A DNA stretch of 49,843 nt. Origin: a bacterium (GTDB taxonomy: Bacteria; Vulcanimicrobiota; Xenobia; Xenobiales; JADMJV01). Shown in pieces: positions 16,142-25,645 of this stretch. The position numbers and the translations under genes are program-made. The stretch is from positions 1 to 49,843 of the forward strand of contig JAFEBA010000036.1 of NCBI GenBank assembly GCA_018266105.1, read 5' to 3'. Numbering within the stretch: position 1 is the first letter of the stretch; the number at the start of each line of letters is the position of its first letter. The notes under the pieces are model-generated. The model was not told where the DNA came from. It saw only the letters and a list, made by a program, of their open reading frames with translations, and did not search any database.

Positions 16142-17554
16142 ATGTCGGCATCTTTGGAGGCCGGCGGACTTGACCATTCCCGCATTGGCTTGACCCGTGT
16201 CAAGTTGATCGTACTGGGCGTCAGTCTGCTGCTGCTTATTCTCATTCTATTCTGGCTGGGGATCGATCCCCGGCGCCAATCCGAAAGTCATGTCCAGGAA
16301 AACCTGAAGGCCCTGGGCGAGGCCGCTCCCGCGGTCAGCGTCGTTCACCCGAAACCTGAAGCCAGCCAACACCAGCTCAGCCTGCCCGCCAGTCTGGAGG
16401 CGATCCAGGCCATCAAGATCCAGGCTCGCGTGGATGGCTACGTCGGTCAGTGGTTCGCCGATATCGGCGATCGGGTGCGCCCGGGACAGTTGCTTGCCCG
16501 TATCGAGGCCCCTGAACTTCAACAGCAAGCTGCCGAGGCCCAAGCTGCCATCGCCGAGGCCGAGGCACTGGTGGCTCAGGCCAGTTCCGACGTACGCCGC
16601 GTGCAGGCCCAGTTCGCGCAGCTGAAAGCGGACCAGCAACAAGCGCAGGCCGAGGTCGGCCAAAACCAGGCGGAGCTGAAAGCCGCCCAATCGGAAGCGG
16701 ACTTTGCCAGAGTCTCCAACCAGCGCTGGCAGAAACTGGTCAGCGACCGGGCCATTTCTCTTCAGGAGGCGGACCAGCGAGCCGCATCCTGGCGTTCAGC
16801 CGAGGCCAATGTGCGTGCAATCCAGGAAAAACTGGCAGCGGCGCGCTCACGTGTGCTGGCAGCCCAGGCCCGGCAGGCGGCCCTGCGGGCCGAAGTGCAA
16901 AGCGCTCAGGCCCGGGTCCATTCTGCCCAGGCTCAAGTGGCCGCCCGGCGCGCGGCCTGGGACCGCATTCAATCTCAGCTGGCCTTCACGCGAGTGACCG
17001 CGCCCTTCGCCGGCGTGATCACCCAACGCTCGATTGATGTCGGAAGTCTGGTCTCGGCGGGCGGCGATAAGACGGCCATGTTCGACCTGGCTCGGGCCAC
17101 CCGCCTGCGCGCTTTCGTAGACGTGCCCGAAGGGGATGCTCCGGCTGTCAAGGTGGGCTTGAGAACCAGCCTGACTCTCAGCGAATTTCCACGGCGTATT
17201 TTTCAGGGCACAGTGACGCGCACGGCCGGTGCGCTTGATCCCGGATCTCGCACCCTGCGCACCCAGATCGAACTGGAAAACCCCGGTGAACTGAATCCAG
17301 GCATGCACGCTCAGGTCAAGTTTCCACTCAAGAGCGGCGGCGGCTATACGTTGCCGTCGACGGCCACCATGACCACGCCCGATGGTTTACGGGTGGCCGT
17401 GCTGGATGGGCAGCGCAAGGTCCACTTCCGACTGGTCAAGCCCGGGCGCGACTACGGTCAGGAGATTCAGATTCTCAGCGGCTTGCAGCCGGAAGACGAA
17501 GTGATCAACTATCCCTCAGATGACCTGAGCGAAGGAACGCAGGTCCATCTATGA
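16142..17554 (+). CDS. RND efflux periplasmic adaptor (membrane fusion protein)
   Basis: 470 aa, long for the family. A single N-terminal membrane helix (about residues 20-42) anchors it. The first half of the lipoyl domain (IKIQARVDGYVGQWFADIGDRVRPGQLLARIEAPELQQQA, about 90-130) is followed by a long Ala/Gln-rich alpha-helical hairpin (about 130-280), the second lipoyl half with FTRVTAPFAGVITQRSIDVGSLVSAGG, and beta-barrel and membrane-proximal domains. Such adaptors connect an RND pump to a TolC channel. GGAGG at 16130-16134 supports the start. The stop overlaps the next ATG (ATGA). The helical hairpin is longer than usual, which may matter for docking with a TolC that is itself duplicated here. 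Confidence 0.9.
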   Translation: MSASLEAGGLDHSRIGLTRVKLIVLGVSLLLLILILFWLGIDPRRQSESHVQENLKALGEAAPAVSVVHPKPEASQHQLSLPASLEAIQAIKIQARVDGYVGQWFADIGDRVRPGQLLARIEAPELQQQAAEAQAAIAEAEALVAQASSDVRRVQAQFAQLKADQQQAQAEVGQNQAELKAAQSEADFARVSNQRWQKLVSDRAISLQEADQRAASWRSAEANVRAIQEKLAAARSRVLAAQARQAALRAEVQSAQARVHSAQAQVAARRAAWDRIQSQLAFTRVTAPFAGVITQRSIDVGSLVSAGGDKTAMFDLARATRLRAFVDVPEGDAPAVKVGLRTSLTLSEFPRRIFQGTVTRTAGALDPGSRTLRTQIELENPGELNPGMHAQVKFPLKSGGGYTLPSTATMTTPDGLRVAVLDGQRKVHFRLVKPGRDYGQEIQILSGLQPEDEVINYPSDDLSEGTQVHL

Positions 17555-18879
17555 GATTGCTTCTGTTCGTTCTCATTCTGACCACCGCCGCCAGTGCTCA
17601 GGAACTGGCTCTCGACTATCGCTCGGTCGTGCAACTGGCTTTGGAGGGGAATTTGCCTTTGCAGATGGCCCGACTGCGCACCGATCAGGCGGAGGCCCGC
17701 TGGGAAGTGGCCCGGGCTCAAGGCAATCCCACTCTCACCGTCAATGGGTTCTACGTACACAATGATCTGAATCTCGTCCGGTCGTTGGAGCCAGACCGCA
17801 AATTCATCCCCTTAGCCGACTCCAAAGGCCTGGATGCCAGCGACCTTTACGTGACCGCCCAGAACCAGATGCTCAACCGCTCGGTGTTGACCATTCCCAT
17901 CTTCACTGGGGGGCGCCTGGAGAACCAGATGCATCGACAACAGCACCTGTTTGAGGCCAGTCAAGGTGAACTGGAAATCGGCCGCCGTTCCACCGCCTTA
18001 CAGGCGAAGGAACAATACTTACGCTGGCTACTGGCGGACCGAAGTTTGGAAGTGGCTGAACGAGGTCGAGAGCTGGCCGCTCAACTGGACAGGGATACCC
18101 GAGCCCGTTTTCGCAGCGGAACCGCCCAGGGCTACGATTTGATGCAGGGGGAGCTGGCCGTGGCCGGCGCTCAGGATCGCTACAAACAGGCCGAAACTCA
18201 TCGCGATGAGGAAAGACTGAAACTGGCCCGACTTTTGCATCAACCCCAGGCTCAGGGCCTGCGCTTTATGGACCGCTTGGGGAGCCCCCAGTTGCTGGCC
18301 GAAGAGCCTCCCCTGGGGGGTTCCGCTCAAGAACTGGCCCAAAAGGCCCTCAACCAGCGCCCCGAGCTAGAGCAATGGAGACGGACCATTCTGGCCAATC
18401 TGGACGAGGAGGGGGTGGCCAGGGCAGGCCACAACCCACAGTTGCTTTTGAACCTCAACTACGACCTGATCGGCAATACGCTCAAATTGCGCGGCGGATT
18501 CGCTCTGATATCCTCGTTGCTGATCCCCATTTACGACGGTGGGGTCTCGGCCAGCCACACCCAAGAAGTTCAATTGCATCGCCTGCAGCTCAAACATGAA
18601 CAACTCGCCCAGGCCGAAGAGATCGTTAAGCAGGTGGTGCAGGCTCTTTGGGCGTTGGAAGAAGCCGAGAGCCGCTGGCTGGTGGCTCACAGTGCCATGG
18701 ACCGTGCCCAAGAAGCCCTACGTATCGCACAGAAACGCTACCAGGTCGGAGCGGGCACTGCTCTGGAATTGGTCACTCAGGCGGCTTCCCTGGAATCAGC
18801 CGATTACTCCATCGCGCTGGCCGACTACGCCCGCATGCAGGCCCGTGCCCAATTGCGCTGGGCGGTGGGAGGGCCTTGA
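17551..18879 (+). CDS. TolC-family outer membrane channel protein, copy 1
   Basis: 442 aa. A signal peptide (MRLLLFVLILTTAASAQ) is followed by two copies of the outer membrane efflux protein repeat. Family features are the YRSVVQLALEGNLPLQMARL opening helix, the long coiled hairpins, and the equatorial motif RYQVGAGTALELVTQAASLESADYSIALADY near the C-terminus. It forms the outer-membrane exit duct of the pump. It overlaps the adaptor gene by 4 nt and touches the next TolC gene by 1 nt. Both channels share an unusual loop with NQMLNRS and PIxTGGRLExxMH, so they arose by tandem duplication. Confidence 0.88.
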   Translation: MRLLLFVLILTTAASAQELALDYRSVVQLALEGNLPLQMARLRTDQAEARWEVARAQGNPTLTVNGFYVHNDLNLVRSLEPDRKFIPLADSKGLDASDLYVTAQNQMLNRSVLTIPIFTGGRLENQMHRQQHLFEASQGELEIGRRSTALQAKEQYLRWLLADRSLEVAERGRELAAQLDRDTRARFRSGTAQGYDLMQGELAVAGAQDRYKQAETHRDEERLKLARLLHQPQAQGLRFMDRLGSPQLLAEEPPLGGSAQELAQKALNQRPELEQWRRTILANLDEEGVARAGHNPQLLLNLNYDLIGNTLKLRGGFALISSLLIPIYDGGVSASHTQEVQLHRLQLKHEQLAQAEEIVKQVVQALWALEEAESRWLVAHSAMDRAQEALRIAQKRYQVGAGTALELVTQAASLESADYSIALADYARMQARAQLRWAVGGP

Positions 18880-20309
18880 TGAAAGGGATTCTTGCACTCC
18901 TCCTGCTGCTGGCTCTGCCTTGCCGGGCTCAACCGTCCGTTTCGGAAACAGAGCTGGATCAGAGAATTCAGGGCCTCCTGCAGGGAGCCGAGCTGAACGT
19001 AGCCAGGCATGCACTCCGTTACTCAGAGGTCGGGCCGCTAGCGCTCGACCGCAATCAACGGCTGCTGGCTCGCAGCCTGGAGCCGGCCCAGGCTCAGGCC
19101 CGGGCGGACCAGGCCGAGGCGGCTCGCAACCCGACCCTGACCAACAACTTCTTCTACGTGCATCAGGACCGCAACCTCGTGCAGCAGAACCTGCCCAACA
19201 CCCGCTACGTGCTGCTGGCCTCCGGATACAACCTGGCCCAGGCCACTCTCTACACCCTGGGCCAGAACCAGATGCTCAACCGCACCAGTCTATTCATTCC
19301 GATTTACACGGGTGGGCGACTGGAATCCAATATGCATCTGCAGGAGCGTTTGACCGAAGCGGCCCGCCATGACCTGAGACGCGAGCGCCAATTGACCGCG
19401 TTCGCGGCCAAGCAGCAGTATCTCCAGGTGCTCCTGGCCCAGGAGAACCGCAGGGTGGCTGACAAACTGCTGGCTCGCGCCCAGGGCATTCAAGCCCTGG
19501 CAAGTTCCCGTCTCAACGCCGGGGTGGCAAACCAGTTGGAGCTGCTGCAGGCGGATGTCTCGCTGGCTAACGCTCAGGATGCTGAGGTCAAGACCCAGGC
19601 ATCCTGGCAACAGGCTCAATCAGACCTGGCCGTCCAGCTCGACCTGCCGGTTCTAAGCGAGTTTGAGCCGAGGGAAGACCTCAAATCCGCCGACTTGCTG
19701 ACTCAAGAGCCCTTGCCTCCAGGAGTTCTGAAAGACTGGCTCTCGCTCTCGCTCAAGCAAAGGCCAGAACTGGAAGCTTACCGACAGCGGCTGCTGGCCA
19801 ATGTGGAAGAAGCCAATGTGGCTCGAGCCGACCTCTTGCCGCAACTGGGGCTGGCAATCAACTACGACGTCATCGGCGCCCCCTCTCGACTGGGTGGAGG
19901 ACCCTCCTTGATCGCCACTTTGAGCATTCCGCTCTATGACGGCGGGGTCGCCAACGCCAAGCTCAAGGAAATCGACCTGCACCGGCTCCAGCTGAAAGCG
20001 GAAGAACTCCACGAGATCGAAGGGGTCGAGCTAGAAGTCCGCCAGGCTGCTCTCAAAATAGAGGAAGCCGATCAACGCCTGGAGACCGCCACCCGCGCTC
20101 AAAAGAAAGCTGGCGAAGCTTTGCGCATCGCCGAACTGCGCTATCAAGTGGGAGCCGGCACCTCGCTCGAGGTGGTCGAGGCTCAAGCCGCTCTGGGCAA
20201 TGCCGACTTCGAGCTGGCCGACGCCCATTTCCGTCAGGTGCTGGCACGCGCCCAACTCAATCTGGCCCTGGGCCAGCCGCAGAAAGAAGGACCCTCATGG
20301 GAAAAATAG
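18879..20309 (+). CDS. TolC-family outer membrane channel protein, copy 2
   Basis: 476 aa from the ATG at 18879, whose A is the last base of the preceding TGA. A signal peptide (MKGILALLLLLALPCRAQ) precedes the mature protein. It is parallel to copy 1 along its length: FYVHQDRNLV against FYVHNDLNLV, GQNQMLNRTSLFIPIYTGGRLE against AQNQMLNRSVLTIPIFTGGRLE, and RYQVGAGTSLEVVEAQAALGNADFELADAHF at the C-terminal equatorial site. The N-terminal region has an extra 30 residues. Two different channel subunits encoded side by side suggest a hetero-oligomeric duct or alternative ducts for one pump. It overlaps the pump gene by 13 nt. Confidence 0.88.
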   Translation: MKGILALLLLLALPCRAQPSVSETELDQRIQGLLQGAELNVARHALRYSEVGPLALDRNQRLLARSLEPAQAQARADQAEAARNPTLTNNFFYVHQDRNLVQQNLPNTRYVLLASGYNLAQATLYTLGQNQMLNRTSLFIPIYTGGRLESNMHLQERLTEAARHDLRRERQLTAFAAKQQYLQVLLAQENRRVADKLLARAQGIQALASSRLNAGVANQLELLQADVSLANAQDAEVKTQASWQQAQSDLAVQLDLPVLSEFEPREDLKSADLLTQEPLPPGVLKDWLSLSLKQRPELEAYRQRLLANVEEANVARADLLPQLGLAINYDVIGAPSRLGGGPSLIATLSIPLYDGGVANAKLKEIDLHRLQLKAEELHEIEGVELEVRQAALKIEEADQRLETATRAQKKAGEALRIAELRYQVGAGTSLEVVEAQAALGNADFELADAHFRQVLARAQLNLALGQPQKEGPSWEK

Positions 20310-23300
20310 CTGTTTTTGCGCTCCGTTATGCGCCTTCAGTCGTCGTCGGCGTGTTGCTCATTCTCTTTTTCGGAATGGGGGCGGCCGTGACCGCTCCGGT
20401 CGACATCTTTCCGAACATCGATATCCCCGTGGTCAGTGTGATCTGGAGCTATGGTGGCCTCAGTTGCGAGGACTTTGAAAGGCGCATCACCACTTTTAGC
20501 GAGGTCTCCTTGTCCACAGCCGTCAACGACGTCAAGTCGATTCAGTCCACATCCTACGACGGCATGGCCATCATACGCCTCTACTTACAGCCCGAGGCAA
20601 AGGTCGAGACAGCCATCGCTCAGGCCACGGCCAGCAGCCAGTCTGTGCTCAAACGCCTGCCCCCGGGAATTACGCCGCCCGTGGTGGTCAAGTACTCGGC
20701 CGCCAGCGTGCCCATCATCCAACTGGCCTTGACCAGCAAAATCCTACCGGAATCAGCTCTTTATGACTTCGGCCTTTTCCGCGCCCGCCAAGCTTTGAGT
20801 GCGGTTCGGGGCACCACTGTGCCGCCTCCCTATGGAGGCCGCGTACGCCAGATCAGGGTCGATCTGGATTCCAAAGCTCTGCAAGCTCATCATCTCTCGG
20901 CCCGCGATGTCAACAACTGTCTGGCCTTGCAGAATCTGGTCGCGCCCTCAGGACGAGCTAAGATTGGCGACATTGACTACCGCTTATTGATGAACAACAG
21001 CCCCTCGGCCTACGAATCCCTACAAGACATTCCCGTGCATCAGGAGCAAGGTCGTATTGTCTATTTAAAAGACCTTGCCCAGGTTCATGACGGTGGCATG
21101 ATTCAAACCAACACGGTGCGGGCCGAAGGCAATCGCTCGGTGCTGGTAACAGTGCTCAAAAATGGGTCTGAGTCCACTCTGACCATCGTCGACCATGTGC
21201 TCGAGACCATCCGCGACCTGCAGAAGGCCGCTCCTCAGGGCTTGAATCTCAAGCCCCTCTTTGACCAGTCGATATTCGTCCGCGCCGCTCTCTCCAACGT
21301 GATTCATGAGGGCTTGCTGGCGGGCGTGCTGACGGGCGGACTGATCTTGCTCTTCCTGGGCAGCTTTCGCAGCACACTGGTGGTGCTGGCCTCGATCCCG
21401 CTGGCCCTGCTCTCGGCGCTGGTGCTGCTGCGTCTCGGCAACAACACTCTGAATATTATGACCCTGGGTGGACTGTCACTGGCAATCGGCATCCTGGTTG
21501 ACGACGCCACCGTCACGATTGAGAACATCCACCGCAATGCGGCGATGGGGAAACCCTTTGTGAAGGCAATTCTGGATGGTGCACGCCAGATTGCCTCGCC
21601 GGCTTTTACTGTCATGATGTGCATTTGCATTGTGTTCGCCTCGGTGACCTTGCTGGACGGCGCATCCTACTATCTTTTCGTCCCCTTCGCACTGTCGGTG
21701 GTCTACTCGGTTTTCATGAGCTTCGTGCTCTCGCGAACGCTCGTGCCAGTGCTGGTTTACAAATTCCTCCAAAAGGACCTGGAGCAACACGAACATCAGG
21801 CCACGGGCCTGGTCGGGCTCATCCACCACCGATTCAATCAAGCCTTTGAGAGATTTCGGATGATCTACAGCAGCCTGCTCTGGTTCTGCCTGCATCACCC
21901 GCGACTCATTTTTACAGCAACGACCTCATTCTTGTTGCTCTCGCTCGGACTGCTCAATTTCATAGGGCGCGACTTCTTTCCAAACGTGGATGCCGGTCAG
22001 TTTCGGCTACATGTCCGAACCCCCGCCGGCACTCGCCTGGAAAGCACCGAGCGCTGGTTCAGCAAGGTCGAAGCCGAACTGCGGCAGGTGATTCCGGCTG
22101 AGGAAATCAGCCTGATGCTGGATAACATTGGTCTGCCGGCCGACTCCACCTCAATGGCTTTCAGCGACTCGACCACGCTGGATACCTCCGACGGAGAGAT
22201 CCTGGTGGCTCTGAACCCCTCCAGGAAGCTCTCGACACCGGAATATATGCGGAAAATTCGTCTGCATCTTCACGCCAGGTTTCCTGATCTGAGCTTTTAC
22301 TTCCAGCCGGCCGACATGGTTGGTCAGATCTTGAATGCTGGATTACCCAGCCCGATTGATGTGCGCATCAGCGGCAAGGACCGGGAGAACAACTTGCGCA
22401 TCGCCCGCGCACTGGCCCGATCCATGAAGCAGATCCCGGGCGCCGTGGACGTACGTCTCCACCAGGAGACCTCGGCTCCTGCCATTGCCATCCAGTCCGA
22501 CCGAACGCTGCTGGCATTGCAAGGTCTGACCCAGCGCAATCTGGCAGATGACGTGCTGGTCGCGGTCAGCTCAAACCAGCAGGTCAGCCCAACCTATTGG
22601 GTCGATCCCAAGTCGGGCAATACCTACTTCGTGGTAGCCCAGACTCCTCAGCTGGAACTGGATTCCCTGGAGGCTTTGCGCCGCCTGAGCGTTTCCACCC
22701 CTCAGGGCAACCAGTTGCTGGGCAACCTGGGGAGCCTGAGCCGACGCCAGACTCCGGCAGTTGTAAGCCATCTGAATATTCAGCCCACCTACGACGTTTA
22801 TGCTAACGTGGACAACCGTGACCTGGGTGCGGTGGGTCAGGAGGTTCGGCTACTTGTGGACAAGTACAGAAGTAAGCTTGCTCCCGGCAACAAACTGATG
22901 GTGCAGGGCCTGGTGGATCAACTGGACACCACCTTCATGCGCCTGGGAATCGGTTTTGTGGTGGCACTGGTGCTAGTTTACCTGCTGCTGGTCGTCAATT
23001 TCCAAAGCTGGACCGACGCCGCCATCATCGTCATGGCACTCCCAGGAGCGGCCAGCGGAATCCTCTGGGGGCTCTACACCACCCATACCAACTTCAGTGT
23101 CCCCTCGCTGATGGGAGCCATCCTATCGCTGGGTGTCGCGACCGCCAACTCGGTACTGGTCATCGCTTTTGCTCGTGAAGAGATGCAAAGGGGTCTGGAT
23201 AGCCTGGAGGCAGCCTATCAGGCGGGGCGCATTCGTCTGCGCCCGGTTCTGATGACGGCACTGGCCATGATTGTGGGCATGATCCCGATGGCCCTGGGAC

Positions 23301-23467
23301 TGGGTGAAGGAGGCGAGCAGAATGCGCCGTTGGGACGCGCGGTGATCGGCGGCCTGACGGTGGCTACCGTCTTCACTCTGCTCTTTGTACCCACCGTCTT
23401 TGCTCGCTTGCGCAGCCAGGGTCTGGGCCAGGAGACCGATCCGACCCGGGAATACGAAGATGCCTGA
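20297..23467 (+). CDS. RND-family efflux pump permease (AcrB-like)
   Basis: 1056 aa, full length for the hydrophobe/amphiphile efflux branch. It has the N-terminal helix, then IDIPVVSVIWSYGG, two large periplasmic loops and twelve predicted membrane helices. The proton-relay pair Asp402-Asp403 lies in GGLSLAIGILVDDATVTIENIHR (TM4), so this is a proton-driven, drug-type pump and not a metal (HME) pump. The C-terminal signature RLRPVLMTALAMIVGMIPMALG is intact. The ATG at 20297 lies inside the end of the second TolC gene. Substrates cannot be read from the sequence; no regulator is adjacent. The gene is followed by a strong terminator. Confidence 0.93.
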   Translation: MGKIAVFALRYAPSVVVGVLLILFFGMGAAVTAPVDIFPNIDIPVVSVIWSYGGLSCEDFERRITTFSEVSLSTAVNDVKSIQSTSYDGMAIIRLYLQPEAKVETAIAQATASSQSVLKRLPPGITPPVVVKYSAASVPIIQLALTSKILPESALYDFGLFRARQALSAVRGTTVPPPYGGRVRQIRVDLDSKALQAHHLSARDVNNCLALQNLVAPSGRAKIGDIDYRLLMNNSPSAYESLQDIPVHQEQGRIVYLKDLAQVHDGGMIQTNTVRAEGNRSVLVTVLKNGSESTLTIVDHVLETIRDLQKAAPQGLNLKPLFDQSIFVRAALSNVIHEGLLAGVLTGGLILLFLGSFRSTLVVLASIPLALLSALVLLRLGNNTLNIMTLGGLSLAIGILVDDATVTIENIHRNAAMGKPFVKAILDGARQIASPAFTVMMCICIVFASVTLLDGASYYLFVPFALSVVYSVFMSFVLSRTLVPVLVYKFLQKDLEQHEHQATGLVGLIHHRFNQAFERFRMIYSSLLWFCLHHPRLIFTATTSFLLLSLGLLNFIGRDFFPNVDAGQFRLHVRTPAGTRLESTERWFSKVEAELRQVIPAEEISLMLDNIGLPADSTSMAFSDSTTLDTSDGEILVALNPSRKLSTPEYMRKIRLHLHARFPDLSFYFQPADMVGQILNAGLPSPIDVRISGKDRENNLRIARALARSMKQIPGAVDVRLHQETSAPAIAIQSDRTLLALQGLTQRNLADDVLVAVSSNQQVSPTYWVDPKSGNTYFVVAQTPQLELDSLEALRRLSVSTPQGNQLLGNLGSLSRRQTPAVVSHLNIQPTYDVYANVDNRDLGAVGQEVRLLVDKYRSKLAPGNKLMVQGLVDQLDTTFMRLGIGFVVALVLVYLLLVVNFQSWTDAAIIVMALPGAASGILWGLYTTHTNFSVPSLMGAILSLGVATANSVLVIAFAREEMQRGLDSLEAAYQAGRIRLRPVLMTALAMIVGMIPMALGLGEGGEQNAPLGRAVIGGLTVATVFTLLFVPTVFARLRSQGLGQETDPTREYEDA

Positions 23468-23586
23468 GACCCACTCACCCGTTTACAAAACGTTAACCTT
23501 TTCACCCTTGAGACCACCTTTTCATCACCTCGCTCGGTTAATCTAAAACAGTCGAACGAAGAGCACCATCTAAAACAATAGCTCAT

Positions 23587-23627
23587 ATACACGTGAAGAA
23601 TACATTATTCTTCACGTGTATTTTTAT
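23587..23627 (+). terminator. Strong intrinsic terminator after the efflux operon
   Basis: A perfect 15-bp stem is formed by ATACACGTGAAGAAT (23587-23601) and ATTCTTCACGTGTAT (23607-23621) with a 5-nt loop, followed by TTTTATT. The stem is AT-rich for this genome. It lies 120 bp after the pump stop codon. It is the only convincing intrinsic terminator I see in the window. Confidence 0.85.
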
Positions 23628-23773
23628 TGCAGACGCCTTCCTGGAAGGCATTCTAGCTACAGGAATGACTCTAAAAAATCCTTAAATTTAACATTTCGCG
23701 CGTCTGAATTCACGATCGACTGCGCTGGCCCGAGTAAGCTCAGATCGTCAACAATTCAGGGAGGTCGATCACG

Positions 23774-24310
23774 ATGGGTAACATTACGACAGTTCAGAAT
23801 GCGCCGGTCCAGTCCGCGGCTGCCGCCGCCAACGGCGTGCCTGACAGCCCCGCCTGGCTCAATTCGGGCAAAGGCGTTTCCGGACGCATCTCCTCGGCCT
23901 TCGCTGACGCCCGCCGTCTGGTCAACCCCAACTACCTCTCGCAGGACGAGCAACGCGGCCGTCAGTCCAGCATCCACTCCGCCGCCGAGACTCTCCGCAA
24001 CGGCGGAAAGGTGAGCATGACGCTGGACGAGGCCCGCAAACTGGAGCAGTATGCCAGCACCACTGGCGACGCGGAATTGAAGCGCGAAGCCGATTTCCTC
24101 TGCCGCATGCTGACCCGATACCGCCCCAGTGAGGACACTCAACCGGCTCCCAGCAAGCCTCAGCCCGGAGCCGGACGGCTGCCCTTCGAAGGTGGCAACC
24201 AGCGCGCCAGCAGCGACACGGGCTGCCGTATCCGGGCCCGCGAGCAATTTCCGGAATTGAAAGGTGAAGCCCTGCGCGACGCCATCGACCGCTCAGGAAT
24301 GTGCGGCTAG
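23774..24310 (+). CDS. Hypothetical protein, 178 aa, cytoplasmic
   Basis: No family recognised. There is no signal peptide or membrane segment. The first 25 residues are Ala/Asn/Val-rich and probably disordered; residues 40-120 are charged and likely helical (SAAETLRNGGKVSMTLDEARKLEQYA, then ELKREADFLCRMLTRYR). A Pro-rich linker leads to a C-terminal segment ending GMCG. The start is supported by GGGAGG at 23759-23764, about 9 nt before the ATG. Its stop (24308-24310) directly abuts the stop of the convergent gene at 24311. The 306-bp gap upstream holds the efflux terminator and presumably this gene's promoter. Confidence 0.65.
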   Translation: MGNITTVQNAPVQSAAAAANGVPDSPAWLNSGKGVSGRISSAFADARRLVNPNYLSQDEQRGRQSSIHSAAETLRNGGKVSMTLDEARKLEQYASTTGDAELKREADFLCRMLTRYRPSEDTQPAPSKPQPGAGRLPFEGGNQRASSDTGCRIRAREQFPELKGEALRDAIDRSGMCG

Positions 24311-24925
24311 TCAGTCCGGATAAAGCTCAGCCTCGGCCTGCTCACAAAGCTGCTCATACTGACTGCTCAGCTGCATGCCGGCCTCGGCGCCGGCCAGGGC
24401 GGACTCTAACAGTTCGGGTTGCAGCCTCTCGCCGAGCTGACGCATGCAATCCAAACAATCGAGGAATTCCTCCAGCATGGAGTTGAGCATCGGTCGGGCC
24501 TGAGTTTCAAACTCCTCAAAGACCTGTCGGCGAGGCTCACTGGCCCGCCGTAGGGCGGTTTTCCCCTGGTTCAGCGAGACTTTCAGCTCATTCACAATGG
24601 AGAGCAGGCGCGTCTCCAGCCAGCCCACTTTGGCCAGGTAGGCTTCCTCGTCCAGTTGCCCGGATAACATCGCCTGGCCAAACTGCTCCAGCACCTGGTT
24701 GACACTGAGCGCGTGCAATTCGGACGAAAATTGGGCTTCGCCGTCCCCAGCCAGGCCTAGATCGCGGGAACCCGGCCCAAGGTGCTGCAAAGGCAAAGGT
24801 CGTGAGCATCCCATACAGAGTTTTTCATGGCCGGTGCGTGGACACTCGCACCATGGGCAGGTCAACAAATGCTCCAGTCCTCTCCATAGGATTTGGGAGG
24901 CGCTTCGGAGCCGGGTGGTCGGCAA
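24311..24925 (-). CDS. Zinc-ribbon protein with helical C-terminal domain, unknown role
   Basis: 204 aa. Residues 23-40 hold a probable zinc ribbon (CPWCEC, then CMGC). The rest is acidic and predicted all-helical (for example LSVNQVLEQFGQAMLSGQLDEEAYLAKVGWLETRLL, and a coiled-coil-like stretch ending QYEQLCEQAEAELYPD). The gene follows the membrane protein gene by 32 bp on the same strand, so both probably form an operon behind the palindrome at 25604-25624. Zinc-ribbon plus helical bundle proteins often act as adaptors; no specific function can be assigned. Confidence 0.68.
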   Translation of the reverse strand: MPTTRLRSASQILWRGLEHLLTCPWCECPRTGHEKLCMGCSRPLPLQHLGPGSRDLGLAGDGEAQFSSELHALSVNQVLEQFGQAMLSGQLDEEAYLAKVGWLETRLLSIVNELKVSLNQGKTALRRASEPRRQVFEEFETQARPMLNSMLEEFLDCLDCMRQLGERLQPELLESALAGAEAGMQLSSQYEQLCEQAEAELYPD

Positions 24926-24957
24926 CCCTCCCCTGCCCGGGAAGGCCTCGGGCTCGC

Positions 24958-25599
24958 TTAGGCATCCGCCGTTGATTGAGCCCCTTCAGCCAGCGCGGCC
25001 AGCTCCCGTGCCAGCTTCTTCAAGAGCTCCACACGCTTCTGCAAACCCGACGGCAGACTCAGCTGTCCCTCCACTCGTCCACTTTCCCAGACGGCTTCGG
25101 GCATCTCGGTCCACATTCGTAGCAACAGGTTGCGCCGCGCCGGGTTCAGATAGTCTTTGGCATGCTCGGGCCCTTCCACCCAGAAGAATCGGTCGAAGTC
25201 CCGATCTCCGGTGAGCAGGGCTCTATCCTGCTGTGCATTGAGAGCGTGCTCGGATTTCCTGGCATAGAGGCGTAATCCGGTCGGGGTGTCCGGTATCTGA
25301 GCGCTGTAGCGCTTGGGCGCATCGGGCACAGCGATGGGTTCCAGTTGAGGGATCTGCTTTCCCAGGCGGACCAGCTGGTAGCAGCCCTCCAGTGCCAGAA
25401 ACGTGCACACTGCCGCCGACACCCCCAGCTTCCCGATGGGAAACTGATACATCTGAGTCACGCTGCGGGTGGCCTCGGGGCTGAAAAATCCGCCAAAGAA
25501 AAGGAAAAGCCCCCCGGCGCCGCAGCTCAAAACGTAAAGTGTGACGATCACGACGGCAACCACGGACGCCGCCAGAAGCTCTCCAAGAATTCGGTTCAT
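24958..25599 (-). CDS. Two-helix membrane protein with soluble C-terminal domain, unknown
   Basis: 213 aa. Two hydrophobic helices at about residues 8-40 (LLAASVVAVVIVTLYVLSCGAGGLFLFFGGFF) and 55-75 (KLGVSAAVCTFLALEGCYQLV) are followed by about 130 soluble residues. The soluble part has a conserved-looking segment (FDRFFWVEGPEHAKDYLNPARRNLLLRMW) and a helical C-terminus. The start ATG lies 4 nt after a perfect palindrome, and a promoter overlapping that palindrome would give a leaderless message. It heads a two-gene operon with the zinc-ribbon gene. I do not recognise the family. Confidence 0.68.
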   Translation of the reverse strand: MNRILGELLAASVVAVVIVTLYVLSCGAGGLFLFFGGFFSPEATRSVTQMYQFPIGKLGVSAAVCTFLALEGCYQLVRLGKQIPQLEPIAVPDAPKRYSAQIPDTPTGLRLYARKSEHALNAQQDRALLTGDRDFDRFFWVEGPEHAKDYLNPARRNLLLRMWTEMPEAVWESGRVEGQLSLPSGLQKRVELLKKLARELAALAEGAQSTADA

Positions 25600-25603
25600 T
25601 TCT

Positions 25604-25635
25604 AAAGTTTACAGTGTAAACTTTGTTTTCGTCAA
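25604..25635 (-). promoter_or_regulatory. Perfect palindrome and overlapping leaderless promoter
   Basis: AAAGTTTACA (25604-25613) and TGTAAACTTT (25615-25624) form a perfect 10-bp inverted repeat around one central base, ending 4 nt before the start codon of the gene at 25599. On the minus strand TTGACG (25635-25630) and TAAACT (25611-25606) are 18 nt apart, so the -10 box lies inside the palindrome, and the ATG follows 6 nt later. This is the typical place for a repressor site. No regulator gene is adjacent, so the binding protein is unknown. Confidence 0.65.
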
Positions 25636-25645
25636 TATCCAAAAA

